DNA from: Candidatus Roseilinea sp. NK_OTU-006
Lineage (GTDB): Bacteria; Chloroflexota; Anaerolineae; J036; Brachytrichaceae
Assembly: GCF_012931985.1 (NCBI RefSeq)
Contig: NZ_JAAFGM010000001.1
Coordinates: 248,001 to 312,000 of the forward strand
Reading direction: 5' to 3'
DNA: 64,000 bases
Shown: piece by piece, positions 9,401-15,891 of the stretch
How positions within the stretch are numbered: the stretch's first letter is position 1
Layout: the number at the start of each line of letters is the position of its first letter
Notes under the pieces: generated by a model
Seen by the model: only the letters and a program-made list of their open reading frames with translations
The model's database searches: none
Told to the model about the DNA's origin: nothing
Program-made: the position numbers and the translations under genes

Positions 9401-10716
9401 GCTGGTTCGAGATCGTGATGAACTTCGGCCTGAACACTTTCCTCACCCGCGAAGTCGCGCGCGATCCCGCTCACGCGCAGGCCTATCTGTTGCAAACCAG
9501 CCGGCTGCGCATGATGCTGGCGCTGGGGATTGCGCCGATAGTCCTGCTGCTCGTGCTGATCTGGCGGGCGGCGTTCAACCTCGCCCTGGAGGCTGAGATC
9601 GCCATCCTCCTGCTCGCGCTGAGCCAGTTTCCCGGCAGCCTATCCACCGGCCTGAGTGCCGTGTTCTTCGCCTACGAGAAGGCCGAGACGCCTGCCGCGC
9701 TTACCATCGTCAGTGCGCTGCTGAAGGCCGTGATCGGCGCAACGTTGTTGTTGCTCGGCTGGGGCGTGGTGGGGTTGGGGATCACCTCCATCATCGTGAA
9801 CGTCATCACGCTGGCGCTCCTGCTCTTCCTGGCCGGGCGGATGTTGCGTTTGCGGTTGTGGCCGGCCGCTGCGCCGGCATGGCCGGCCGCTGCGCAGCAA
9901 TCATCGGCCATCCTGCGCGAATCCTTCCCGCTGATGCTGAACCATCTGCTGGCCACGCTGTTCTTCAAGGTGGATGTGCCGATGCTGCAGGCGTTGAAAG
10001 GGCCGATGGCGGTAGGCTGGTATAGCGCGGCCTATAAGTTCATTGACGCTTTTAACATCATCCCGGCCTTCTTTACGCAGTCGCTGTTCCCGGCCATGTC
10101 GCGCATGGCGCAGCAGCGCGATGACTCGCTGGCGCGCTCGTACACGCTGGCGCTCAAGCTGCTGGTGATGACGGCGCTGCCGCTGGCGGTCGCCGTGGCC
10201 TTCTTGGCCGAGCCGATGATCGCTGTGCTGGGCGGGCGCGAGTTCCTGCCGAACGGCGCTATCGCGCTCGCCATCACGGCCTGGAGCATGCCGATCGGTT
10301 GGATCAACAGCGTGACGAACTACGCGCTGATAGCCGCCGGTCAGCAGCGCGCGCTCACCCGCGCCTTCATCATTGGGCTGACGTTCAACGTCGTCGCTAA
10401 CGCCATCTTCATCCCGCAGTTCTCGTTCGTGGCGGCGGCGGTGACGACTATCTTCAGCGAGATCGTCGAGGGCGCCGCGTTCTACGTCTTCGTCCGCCAA
10501 TACATCGCGCCCGTGAATTGGGCCGAGGCGCTGGCCAAGCCGTTCCTCGCAGCAGGGGTCATGGCTGCGGTGACAGCCGCATTGGCCGCCGGCGGCGCAG
10601 TGCTGATCGGGCTGGCGCTTGGCCTGGCAGCCTATCTCGCGATGCTGTGGCTGACCCATGCGTTGGCCCCCCAGGAGCGCGAGATTTTGCGCCCGCTGGT
10701 GAGGCGCGGCGCGTGA
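6469..10716 (+). CDS. YfhO-like membrane protein fused to a Wzx/MATE-type flippase
   Basis: One uninterrupted 1415-codon frame joins two normally separate membrane proteins. Residues about 1-910 resemble YfhO-family proteins: an N-terminal membrane anchor, a loop with PADNLFAWQPF and LPLWNPYLFAGVPF, many hydrophobic segments, and a large extracytoplasmic domain with DIRGYDSIIPKQY and DSYFPGWRAFV. After a short linker, residues about 925-1415 start like a polysaccharide flippase (ARNSLILTGLNIAARLID; LRVLGPEGAGNFYFAV; LTREVARDP) and continue with alternating membrane helices. YfhO proteins are linked to glycosylation of lipoteichoic acid in Bacillus; Wzx-type proteins flip lipid-linked glycans. 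A combined envelope glycan modification/export role is inference. An internal GTG near residue 923 could allow separate translation of the flippase half. Confidence 0.85.
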   Translation: MQSLLSWLKRPQAATVLCIALLMLLPMALFFPVTVGGYTLLPADNLFAWQPFKSAAASLGVGIPQNELLSDLILENYPWKRFIIKSLAEGELPLWNPYLFAGVPFLAAGQHSAMYPLSLLYYVLPLEKAYGWFTVLQLGLAGVFAFIFMQTFGVRPYGALLAGVAYQLSGFFVVSVVFQMIIAGAAWLPLILAMCERVIRQSPGLGNRPSSMPWVVIGALALAMVVLAGHVEILAYTLIVTALFCLWRVSTVIGFGNLRVDGPYLAGRLAWLVAMGVAGLLIGAVQLIPLLELVTRNFRQGSASLQEVMSYAFPWRYVVQWLGPDFFGNPAHHTYYDLFTFSRQAVNTPSGHTAWGVKNYVEGAAYVGLITLILAGVAVAGRIRASSGRRATAGRQSKFPTWFFVALGALSLLFIFGTPAYAILFFGVPGFNQLHSPFRWIFPLTLSLAALAGAGLDSLATEPKGPPAIGGYRPKLTPARHHPIARAHWIASGVAAALGALAIASVGVVRLAWPVFQPFFEDIVQNSAARQGFTSAEMFFSYQAFNVVRLGLLLIAAGAVWWLLLRHHAQPAEGAGVGAKLARAAPALAIALLAADLNWAWAGFNPAVDPKLLRFTPPAMQALQADTSLWRLTAYEPRAGKPLNANSAWLFDFQDIRGYDSIIPKQYTDFMQAIEPQGELLYNRIAPIKNAQSLASPLLDLLGVKYVVTEEEITAPGFSRFYDDGTTRIYQNSRAMPRAFTLPVSATVAADDFAQAIRRYDPRTFVLVEPDALRAVRSTASADALTNPANVLPAHSSPASVTVYRRNEVWVDAQVAGPSWLILADSYFPGWRAFVRPLGAPDSAEREVPVFKVNGNFRGVLLGIAGPGVDSSARPSPDAPHAVTVRFRYSPDSFRIGAFATFIALAAMLFLGGVYVWRNAVREARAQSGVRLIARNSLILTGLNIAARLIDFAFALLMLRVLGPEGAGNFYFAVVIVGWFEIVMNFGLNTFLTREVARDPAHAQAYLLQTSRLRMMLALGIAPIVLLLVLIWRAAFNLALEAEIAILLLALSQFPGSLSTGLSAVFFAYEKAETPAALTIVSALLKAVIGATLLLLGWGVVGLGITSIIVNVITLALLLFLAGRMLRLRLWPAAAPAWPAAAQQSSAILRESFPLMLNHLLATLFFKVDVPMLQALKGPMAVGWYSAAYKFIDAFNIIPAFFTQSLFPAMSRMAQQRDDSLARSYTLALKLLVMTALPLAVAVAFLAEPMIAVLGGREFLPNGAIALAITAWSMPIGWINSVTNYALIAAGQQRALTRAFIIGLTFNVVANAIFIPQFSFVAAAVTTIFSEIVEGAAFYVFVRQYIAPVNWAEALAKPFLAAGVMAAVTAALAAGGAVLIGLALGLAAYLAMLWLTHALAPQEREILRPLVRRGA

Positions 10717-10770
10717 ATGCCCGGCGCGGGCGAATGCGCTGCCCAAGTGGGCGGGGGCGCGGCCCGGGGA

Positions 10771-10792
10771 GGCGGAAGGCATGGCCTTCGCC
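10771..10792. terminator. Possible hairpin between convergent genes
   Basis: GGCGGAAGGC and GCCTTCGCC pair with one bulged base around a short loop. It lies between the 3' ends of two convergent genes. There is no T-tract, so a terminator role is uncertain. Confidence 0.35.
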
Positions 10793-11565
10793 TAGCCGGT
10801 GATCCAGGGCGGTTGCCGTTCGCCGCGAAAGTGCGCGCTCAACACCTGGATGCCGGGATGGTTCATCCGCGCTAACTGCGCGATCACGGCTTCACGGTCG
10901 TAGTCCACCCGCCGATGCTCCAGGCGGTAGCCCTTTTCGTCCGCTTCCAGCAGGTAGTAGCTGGCGCGCAGATCAGGCGCCCACGGGTTGCTCACGCTGC
11001 CCAGGTTGACGACGCGGACGCCGCCGACCGTGCAATCGAGCTGCCAATGGGTATGGCCGGTGAAGATCAGGTCGGCCTCGCATCCCTCGACGACGGCGGC
11101 GATCTGGTCATCGCTCATCGTGGGCCGGATGCCGGGGCCGTCGTCGGTTCCCGGCGCGGCATGCACCAGCAGCACGCGTGCGCCGTTGGGCAACACCAGC
11201 CGCTGCTCCAGCGGCAGCGTCGCCATCCAACTCAGCCAACCCGATGCGGCCAGCGCGCCCTGCGTCCAGCACAGCATGGCCAGCCGCGTCGCCACGGCCA
11301 GTGCCGATTGAGGATTCTGCGCGATCTCCGCCGCTGCTTCGCGCGGGTCGAGCAGATTGCACACGTAGCGGTCGGTGTTGCCGCGCACAAAGCGCGCTTT
11401 GGGTAGATCGTTCAGCCGCTCCAGCACCGGCGTGGGCGAGGGGCCTAGCGCGGCCAAGTCCCCCAGAATCCAGTGCTCGTCGGCGCCGAGGGATGTGATG
11501 TCGCTTAGCACGGCATCCAGCGCCACCGCGTTGCCGTGGATGTCGGAGAAGATCGCAACTCGCAT
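10792..11565 (-). CDS. Metallophosphoesterase, YfcE/MJ0936-like
   Basis: A 257-residue calcineurin-like phosphoesterase. Metal-binding motifs are visible in order: FSDIHGN near residue 8, ILGDLAALGP, VRGNTD, and FTGHTHWQ followed by VVNLGSVSNP. This pattern matches the small bacterial MJ0936/YfcE group of broad phosphodiesterases; the physiological substrate cannot be told from sequence. A TTG three codons upstream (11574) is possible. ATG 11565 is preferred because TACAAT (11579-11574) ends 8 nt before it and the protein then begins directly with the motif strand. It is convergent with the YfhO-flippase gene. Confidence 0.85.
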   Translation of the reverse strand: MRVAIFSDIHGNAVALDAVLSDITSLGADEHWILGDLAALGPSPTPVLERLNDLPKARFVRGNTDRYVCNLLDPREAAAEIAQNPQSALAVATRLAMLCWTQGALAASGWLSWMATLPLEQRLVLPNGARVLLVHAAPGTDDGPGIRPTMSDDQIAAVVEGCEADLIFTGHTHWQLDCTVGGVRVVNLGSVSNPWAPDLRASYYLLEADEKGYRLEHRRVDYDREAVIAQLARMNHPGIQVLSAHFRGERQPPWITG

Positions 11566-11756
11566 GACGGCCAATTGTAAGGCGGCCTCAAGGCTTCATG
11601 CGCAACAGGCCGAGGACGGTGAACAACCCGGCGTCGCCGGCGTGTGGAGCGGCCACGCCGGCATCGGCATACCAATCGTCGTTGGGGGAGGTGAGCGCAT
11701 CACGGGCGGCGGCTCTTCGGCAAGGCGAGCATCGCGCAGCGAATAGCACGATGGCC
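11566..11756. other. 190-bp gap, no gene called
   Basis: It holds the -10-like box of the phosphoesterase gene at its left end. The minus strand has a short open stretch ending in WYADAGVAAPHAGDAGLF...LLRMKP, which looks coding-like but has no start or family match. It may be a remnant. Confidence 0.3.
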
Positions 11757-13388
11757 TCACACCCAGCCGAGCGCGCGCGCGATGATTGCGCCGGCGGTGG
11801 CGACGATCAGGCATCCGCCCATCAGACCGACCGGGCTGGCCCGATGGGAGCGCAGCAGCCCCCACATCGTCAGTGTGGCGAACAGGGGCAATCCGCCCGG
11901 CAAAATCGCATCCAGCACGCGCGTCTGCAAAGGCAGTTGCGCCGCGCCGATTTGGATCAAGCCGTCGCCCGGCAAGGTGATCGGCGCGAGCGCAACCACC
12001 AGCGCGCCCAGCGCGAAAGCGCCCAGGCGCATCGCGCCGAATAGGGCCGGGCGCAGCCAATTGTTGGCGCGCGCCCAGTCGCCGAAGCGGCGCGTTTGCG
12101 CATAGCCAAGCTGAAAGCTGATGAATCCAACCGCCAGCACCAGCGCCGATTGGACGACTGCGAACATGAACGGCCCGAACAAGCTGCCGCGATCTGCCCA
12201 CGCTGCGCCGGCAGCGATGAGCAGCGAGCCGACCGCGCTCAGCATGACTGTATTGCCGATGGTGTCTAGGCTGGCCATGAGGCTTGTCTTGGCGCCGACC
12301 AGCTCGGCATCGTTGATCACTTCGCCGTTGGCGCGGCGCTCCTCCAACGCGATGATCGCGCCGACCAGCGACGCGCCGAAGGACCACTCGCTGTTGAACA
12401 GCGTCAAGCTGCGGCGCAACAGCGTAACGCGCTCGCTGGCCGTCTCGCAGAGCTGCTTGGCAGCCGGCGCGAGCGCTGCAGCGAACCCCATGTTCTGAAA
12501 GCGCTCGAAGTTCACCCCGGCGTTGTGGAAGAACATCCACAGCACGAATGAAGATTGCAGCTCCACCGGCGACAATCGCGGCCCGGCCAGGTCGCCCTCG
12601 GCTTGATCGGAGGGCAGCACGTCGGCGACGAGCATCTCGGTGTTGACGTCGGCGCGTCGGCGGGCCAGGAAGGCGTGAATGATGGCGATGCTGCCGCCGA
12701 GGAGCGTCGCCTGCGTCAAGCCCAAGGGCGGCGCGCTCAGCCAGCCTAGCAGGAAGTAGGCGATGCTGCTGCCTTGCATGACCCATCGCAGGCTCATGGC
12801 GATGCCCAGCGCCGCCAACAAGTGCCGGCTCCAGTCCATCGCCAATTGCACCCAGGCGGGAATGGATGCGGCGATGCCGGCGATGGTCGGCGCATCGAAC
12901 AGCAGGATGAACAGCGCCGGCAGAAAAGAGGTGAGCACGACCCAGAGCTGCGTGGGGACGACGTTGAGCAGTGCGACGGCGCTGATGTTGCCTTGGTCGG
13001 CGAAGTAATCGGCCCAGTGTGCGACCACCGTGTTGAACAGGCCGCGGGCGAAGTTCAGCACGATCCCGAACACGACCAGCGCGCCGAACAGCGCTGCCGT
13101 TTCCGGAGCGTCGGGGCGCAGGCCGCTCAGCAGCATGAGTGATACGCCGACATAGCCGATGAGCGCGACATCCGGGCCAACTTGCACGCGAAGCTGGCTG
13201 AGGGCGAGCGTGCCCAAGTTAAGCGCGCCGCCGATTTGCGCGCCGCGGATCGGGTCGCCGAGCAGCGCGCCGGCTATCGTGCCGGCGACGAGCGGCTGGG
13301 CCAGCACAGAGCCGCCCAAGCCGGCGTTGAAAGCCGAACGGGCGAACGCGTAGAACAGGGCGATGAGCGCGGCTTGCAGGACGCTCAT
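11757..13388 (-). CDS. Mannose-class PTS IIC-IID-like membrane protein
   Basis: A 543-residue membrane protein. The N-terminal part (about 1-250) resembles sorbose/mannose-type PTS IIC (GGSVLAQPLVAGTIAGALLGD; GAQIGGALNLGTLALSQLRVQVGPDVALIGYVG as separate stretches). The C-terminal part (about 270-540) resembles IID (FFHNAGVNFERFQNMGFA; SEWSFGASLVGAIIALEERR; DTIGNTVMLSAVGSLL). IIC and IID are usually separate subunits. No IIA, IIB, HPr or enzyme I gene is in the window, so PTS-dependent sugar uptake is unproven. Its ATG overlaps the stop of the upstream metallo-beta-lactamase-fold gene as ATGA (13388-13385), implying translational coupling. Confidence 0.7.
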   Translation of the reverse strand: MSVLQAALIALFYAFARSAFNAGLGGSVLAQPLVAGTIAGALLGDPIRGAQIGGALNLGTLALSQLRVQVGPDVALIGYVGVSLMLLSGLRPDAPETAALFGALVVFGIVLNFARGLFNTVVAHWADYFADQGNISAVALLNVVPTQLWVVLTSFLPALFILLFDAPTIAGIAASIPAWVQLAMDWSRHLLAALGIAMSLRWVMQGSSIAYFLLGWLSAPPLGLTQATLLGGSIAIIHAFLARRRADVNTEMLVADVLPSDQAEGDLAGPRLSPVELQSSFVLWMFFHNAGVNFERFQNMGFAAALAPAAKQLCETASERVTLLRRSLTLFNSEWSFGASLVGAIIALEERRANGEVINDAELVGAKTSLMASLDTIGNTVMLSAVGSLLIAAGAAWADRGSLFGPFMFAVVQSALVLAVGFISFQLGYAQTRRFGDWARANNWLRPALFGAMRLGAFALGALVVALAPITLPGDGLIQIGAAQLPLQTRVLDAILPGGLPLFATLTMWGLLRSHRASPVGLMGGCLIVATAGAIIARALGWV

Positions 13389-14443
13389 CCGGCTCCCCGT
13401 CCTTTGCCCCGCTTAGGCGCGTCGGCTTTTGTTTTGCGCTTGGCGGGCTTGCCGGCCTTCTGGGTCGCCGCCTTCGACTTCGACGTGCCCTTCTTCGCCG
13501 ATGGCTTGTCGTCGGATTTCTTGGCGCGCGCGGCCTTCGCTTGCTTTGCCGCAGCCGGCTTCTGGGTGGCCTTCGCCTTCGCGGCGGACGCCGCGCGCGA
13601 TGTTTGGGCCGCCTGCTCGGCCATCAGCCGATCGTACGTCGCCAGCACATTGGCCAGGTGGAGCTGCACCACGGCGCCGCCCAGCAGCACGCGCGGCATG
13701 CCGCATTGCTCGATCGTGATGGCTTTGGCGTCATCGCGGCTGCCGCCGGCGTCAATCAGCTTTTGCACCTTGCTGCGCAGGTTGTCCAGGTAGTTGGCCT
13801 GCCGGCGCAGCGTGTCGCGGATCTCGCCGCGCAGGATGATTTCCCCGTGACCCTGCACGATGTTCTCCAGTGGCATTGCGCCGATGGTCTCGAGCGACTT
13901 CTTGAGCTGATCGGGATCGCCGTGGGTGATGGTCGGCAGGGCCATGACCGTGTCGCCGGCGAACAAGATGCGTTCCTCGTGCAGCAGCACGGAGACGCAA
14001 TCCGCCGTATGGCCCGGCGTGTGGATGATCTCCAGCGTCTTGCCCGGCATGCGCAACGTGACGCTGTTCGTCGTGAAGGTGAACGTCGGCAGGCGCAGTT
14101 GGACGGGCGCGAGTTCCGGCGATTGCTCCTTGGCGCGTTGCAGGGCGGTGAAGCCGCGCTCGATCAGGATTTCGCGCGCCATCTCGTGCGCGATGACCTC
14201 GGCTTTGGGGAAGAGAAAGGCGCCGTAGACGTGATCGGCCTCATGACCGGTGTAAATCACGAAGCGCACGCCGTCCGGACAGCGCTTGCGAACGAACAAA
14301 GCGATCTGAGCCGTTTCGCTGGGGAAAGGAAGTGTGTCAATCAGAATGCCCCTGTTGCCGGAGACGATCAGGCTCGCAGTCACCTGTGCATAACGGTCGC
14401 TGGTGAAGATGTAGATGTCCTCCGAAGCCCGTTCACAATGCAT
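13385..14443 (-). CDS. Metallo-beta-lactamase-fold protein with Lys/Ala-rich tail
   Basis: A 352-residue protein. The fold is recognisable from HTPGHTADCVSV, ILFAGDTVMALP and the late VQGHGEI. The first metal-site motif reads TGHEADH where the family has THxHxDH, so the two leading histidines are replaced by Gly and Glu, while Asp-His are kept. Hydrolase activity is therefore uncertain. From about residue 275 the protein becomes a roughly 75-residue Lys/Ala/Ser-rich tail (AKAKATQKPAAAKQAKAARA and similar), like histone-H1-type tails and likely disordered and nucleic-acid binding. It is coupled by ATGA to the PTS-like gene downstream. A TTGCAT-17-TATCCT promoter ends 6 nt before the ATG. Confidence 0.75.
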   Translation of the reverse strand: MHCERASEDIYIFTSDRYAQVTASLIVSGNRGILIDTLPFPSETAQIALFVRKRCPDGVRFVIYTGHEADHVYGAFLFPKAEVIAHEMAREILIERGFTALQRAKEQSPELAPVQLRLPTFTFTTNSVTLRMPGKTLEIIHTPGHTADCVSVLLHEERILFAGDTVMALPTITHGDPDQLKKSLETIGAMPLENIVQGHGEIILRGEIRDTLRRQANYLDNLRSKVQKLIDAGGSRDDAKAITIEQCGMPRVLLGGAVVQLHLANVLATYDRLMAEQAAQTSRAASAAKAKATQKPAAAKQAKAARAKKSDDKPSAKKGTSKSKAATQKAGKPAKRKTKADAPKRGKGRGAG

Positions 14444-14449
14444 AGCTTG

Positions 14450-14478
14450 AGGATACCTGAGCTTTTGACGTAATGCAA
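14450..14478 (-). promoter_or_regulatory. Promoter of the metallo-beta-lactamase/PTS-like pair
   Basis: TTGCAT (14478-14473), 17 bp, TATCCT (14455-14450) on the minus strand. The start codon follows 6 nt after the -10 box, suggesting a leaderless message. An AT-rich dyad (AATTTTTA-N4-TAAAAATT, about 14477-14496) lies immediately upstream and could be an operator. Confidence 0.55.
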
Positions 14479-14559
14479 ATTTTTATACATAAAAATTAGC
14501 CTCGGATAGGACATCAATTTAATTGACAACCACCTCGGCGTGTGGCCGAGCTGAGCCTG

Positions 14560-15435
14560 CTAAGCGCTAATCAGCGCTCGGTAAGTCTGCGGCTGGCGCT
14601 GCTCGAGCAAGGGGAAGAGATTGCGCCAAAAGGCCATGACGCCGAAGTCCAGATCGGCGACCAGCACGGCCGGCCGGCTGCGCGGCGCGCGGGCGATGAC
14701 GCAACCGGTCGGGTCGCACACGAATGACGAGCCGTAGAATCGGACGAGGCCCTCATCGCCGGTGCGGTTGACCGCCGCCACGAAGATGCCGTTGGCAATG
14801 GCGTGAGCGATCATCACCGTTTGCCATTGCGGTTGCGTATCGAAGCCCGGGAAGTCCGGCTCGGAGCCGATGGCGGTGGGGTAGAGGATCAGTTCCGCGC
14901 CTTTCAATGCGCAGATGCGCGCCGTCTCCGGGAACCACTGGTCGTAGCAAGTCGGCACGGCGATCTTGATGAAGCCCAGGTCGTGCACCGGATAATCGGA
15001 GTCGCCGGGCGCGAAGTAGTAATCCTCGTGGTAGCCGCTGCCGCGAGGGATGTGTTGTTTGCGGGTGAAGCCGAACAGGTTGCCGCGTGGGTCGAAGATG
15101 ACGGCGGTGTTGAAGTAGCGCCCATCCGCGCGCTCGAACAGCGAGCCCACCACGAACGCGCCGGACTCGCTCGCCAGCCGGCTGCACAGCACGCTGGTCG
15201 GCCCGTCGCCGAGCGGCTCGGCCAGGGCGAAGCGCGCAGGGTCTTTTGCGTCGGCGAAGTAACGGTGTAGCGTCAACTCTTGCAAGCCGATCAACTGCGC
15301 GCCACGGGCGGCAGCCGCCAGCACGCCGCGGCGCAGCGCCTGCGCGTGCCGCAGCGGATCGGCGTGCCATCGCTGTTGTATCAGACCGATGCGAATCGTG
15401 GGCGCACCGGTCTGTTGAGTGTCGCGATCGGGCAT
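14560..15435 (-). CDS. Carbon-nitrogen hydrolase (nitrilase superfamily, AguB-like)
   Basis: A 291-residue member of the nitrilase superfamily, which hydrolyses C-N bonds of amides or carbamoyl groups with a Glu-Lys-Cys triad. The Glu appears in GLQELTLHRYF, the Lys in TRKQHIPRG, and the Cys in VPTCYDQWFPE. The pattern PTCYDQWFPE with YHEDYYFAPGD upstream is typical of N-carbamoylputrescine amidase (agmatine route to putrescine), so that activity is plausible. No agmatine deiminase gene is in the window. The frame is open 28 codons further, but ATG 15435 is preferred because TAGAAT ends 7 nt before it. Confidence 0.8.
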   Translation of the reverse strand: MPDRDTQQTGAPTIRIGLIQQRWHADPLRHAQALRRGVLAAAARGAQLIGLQELTLHRYFADAKDPARFALAEPLGDGPTSVLCSRLASESGAFVVGSLFERADGRYFNTAVIFDPRGNLFGFTRKQHIPRGSGYHEDYYFAPGDSDYPVHDLGFIKIAVPTCYDQWFPETARICALKGAELILYPTAIGSEPDFPGFDTQPQWQTVMIAHAIANGIFVAAVNRTGDEGLVRFYGSSFVCDPTGCVIARAPRSRPAVLVADLDFGVMAFWRNLFPLLEQRQPQTYRALISA

Positions 15436-15891
15436 GTAAGAAATTCTATACGCGATTGCGAGATGCCGAGCGACAACCGAAGACAAAGGCGCGGGCGGGT
15501 GAGGGCGCTGCATCTGCAACCCGCAGGGTCCTCTTCAGTGTGTTGCGCGTTGTGGCGGTGAAGAAGGTGTGCAGGGGATGAGTCAGTTCCAGTTTGACTG
15601 CCGGCTCAGGCGTTGGCAGCAGTGGCTGGACATAGCAGCCGACGCACCCGCCCTGGTCATCGCACACGTGATGCACCGTTAGCAAGTGAGCCGGGCCGCT
15701 GGCGTGAAATGCGGCCCAGGTCGGGCGCGGACTGCATGCCAAGGGAGAGGACAGCGCGAGGCGCGCAACGCACCGGCAGTTTGATGCCAGACAACGGTGG
15801 CGCTAAGCGGCAACCGCATTGCAGTGCGGCTGCCGCCCGGCCACGAAATGCGTTTGCAGGCGCAGATGCGCCGCTTTGTGAACCCCCCGGC
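15436..15891. other. Intergenic stretch, no confident gene
   Basis: A 98-codon minus-strand frame (15742-15446) contains AHLLTVHHVCDDQGGCVGCY but has no family match and overlaps the promoter of the carbon-nitrogen hydrolase gene. It may be a remnant. Nothing else is recognisable. Confidence 0.35.

Noticed and set aside
15446-15742. 98-codon minus-strand frame with a Cys/His-rich stretch
   Set aside because: No family match, no clear start signal, and it covers the likely promoter of the carbon-nitrogen hydrolase gene. Kept only as a possible remnant.
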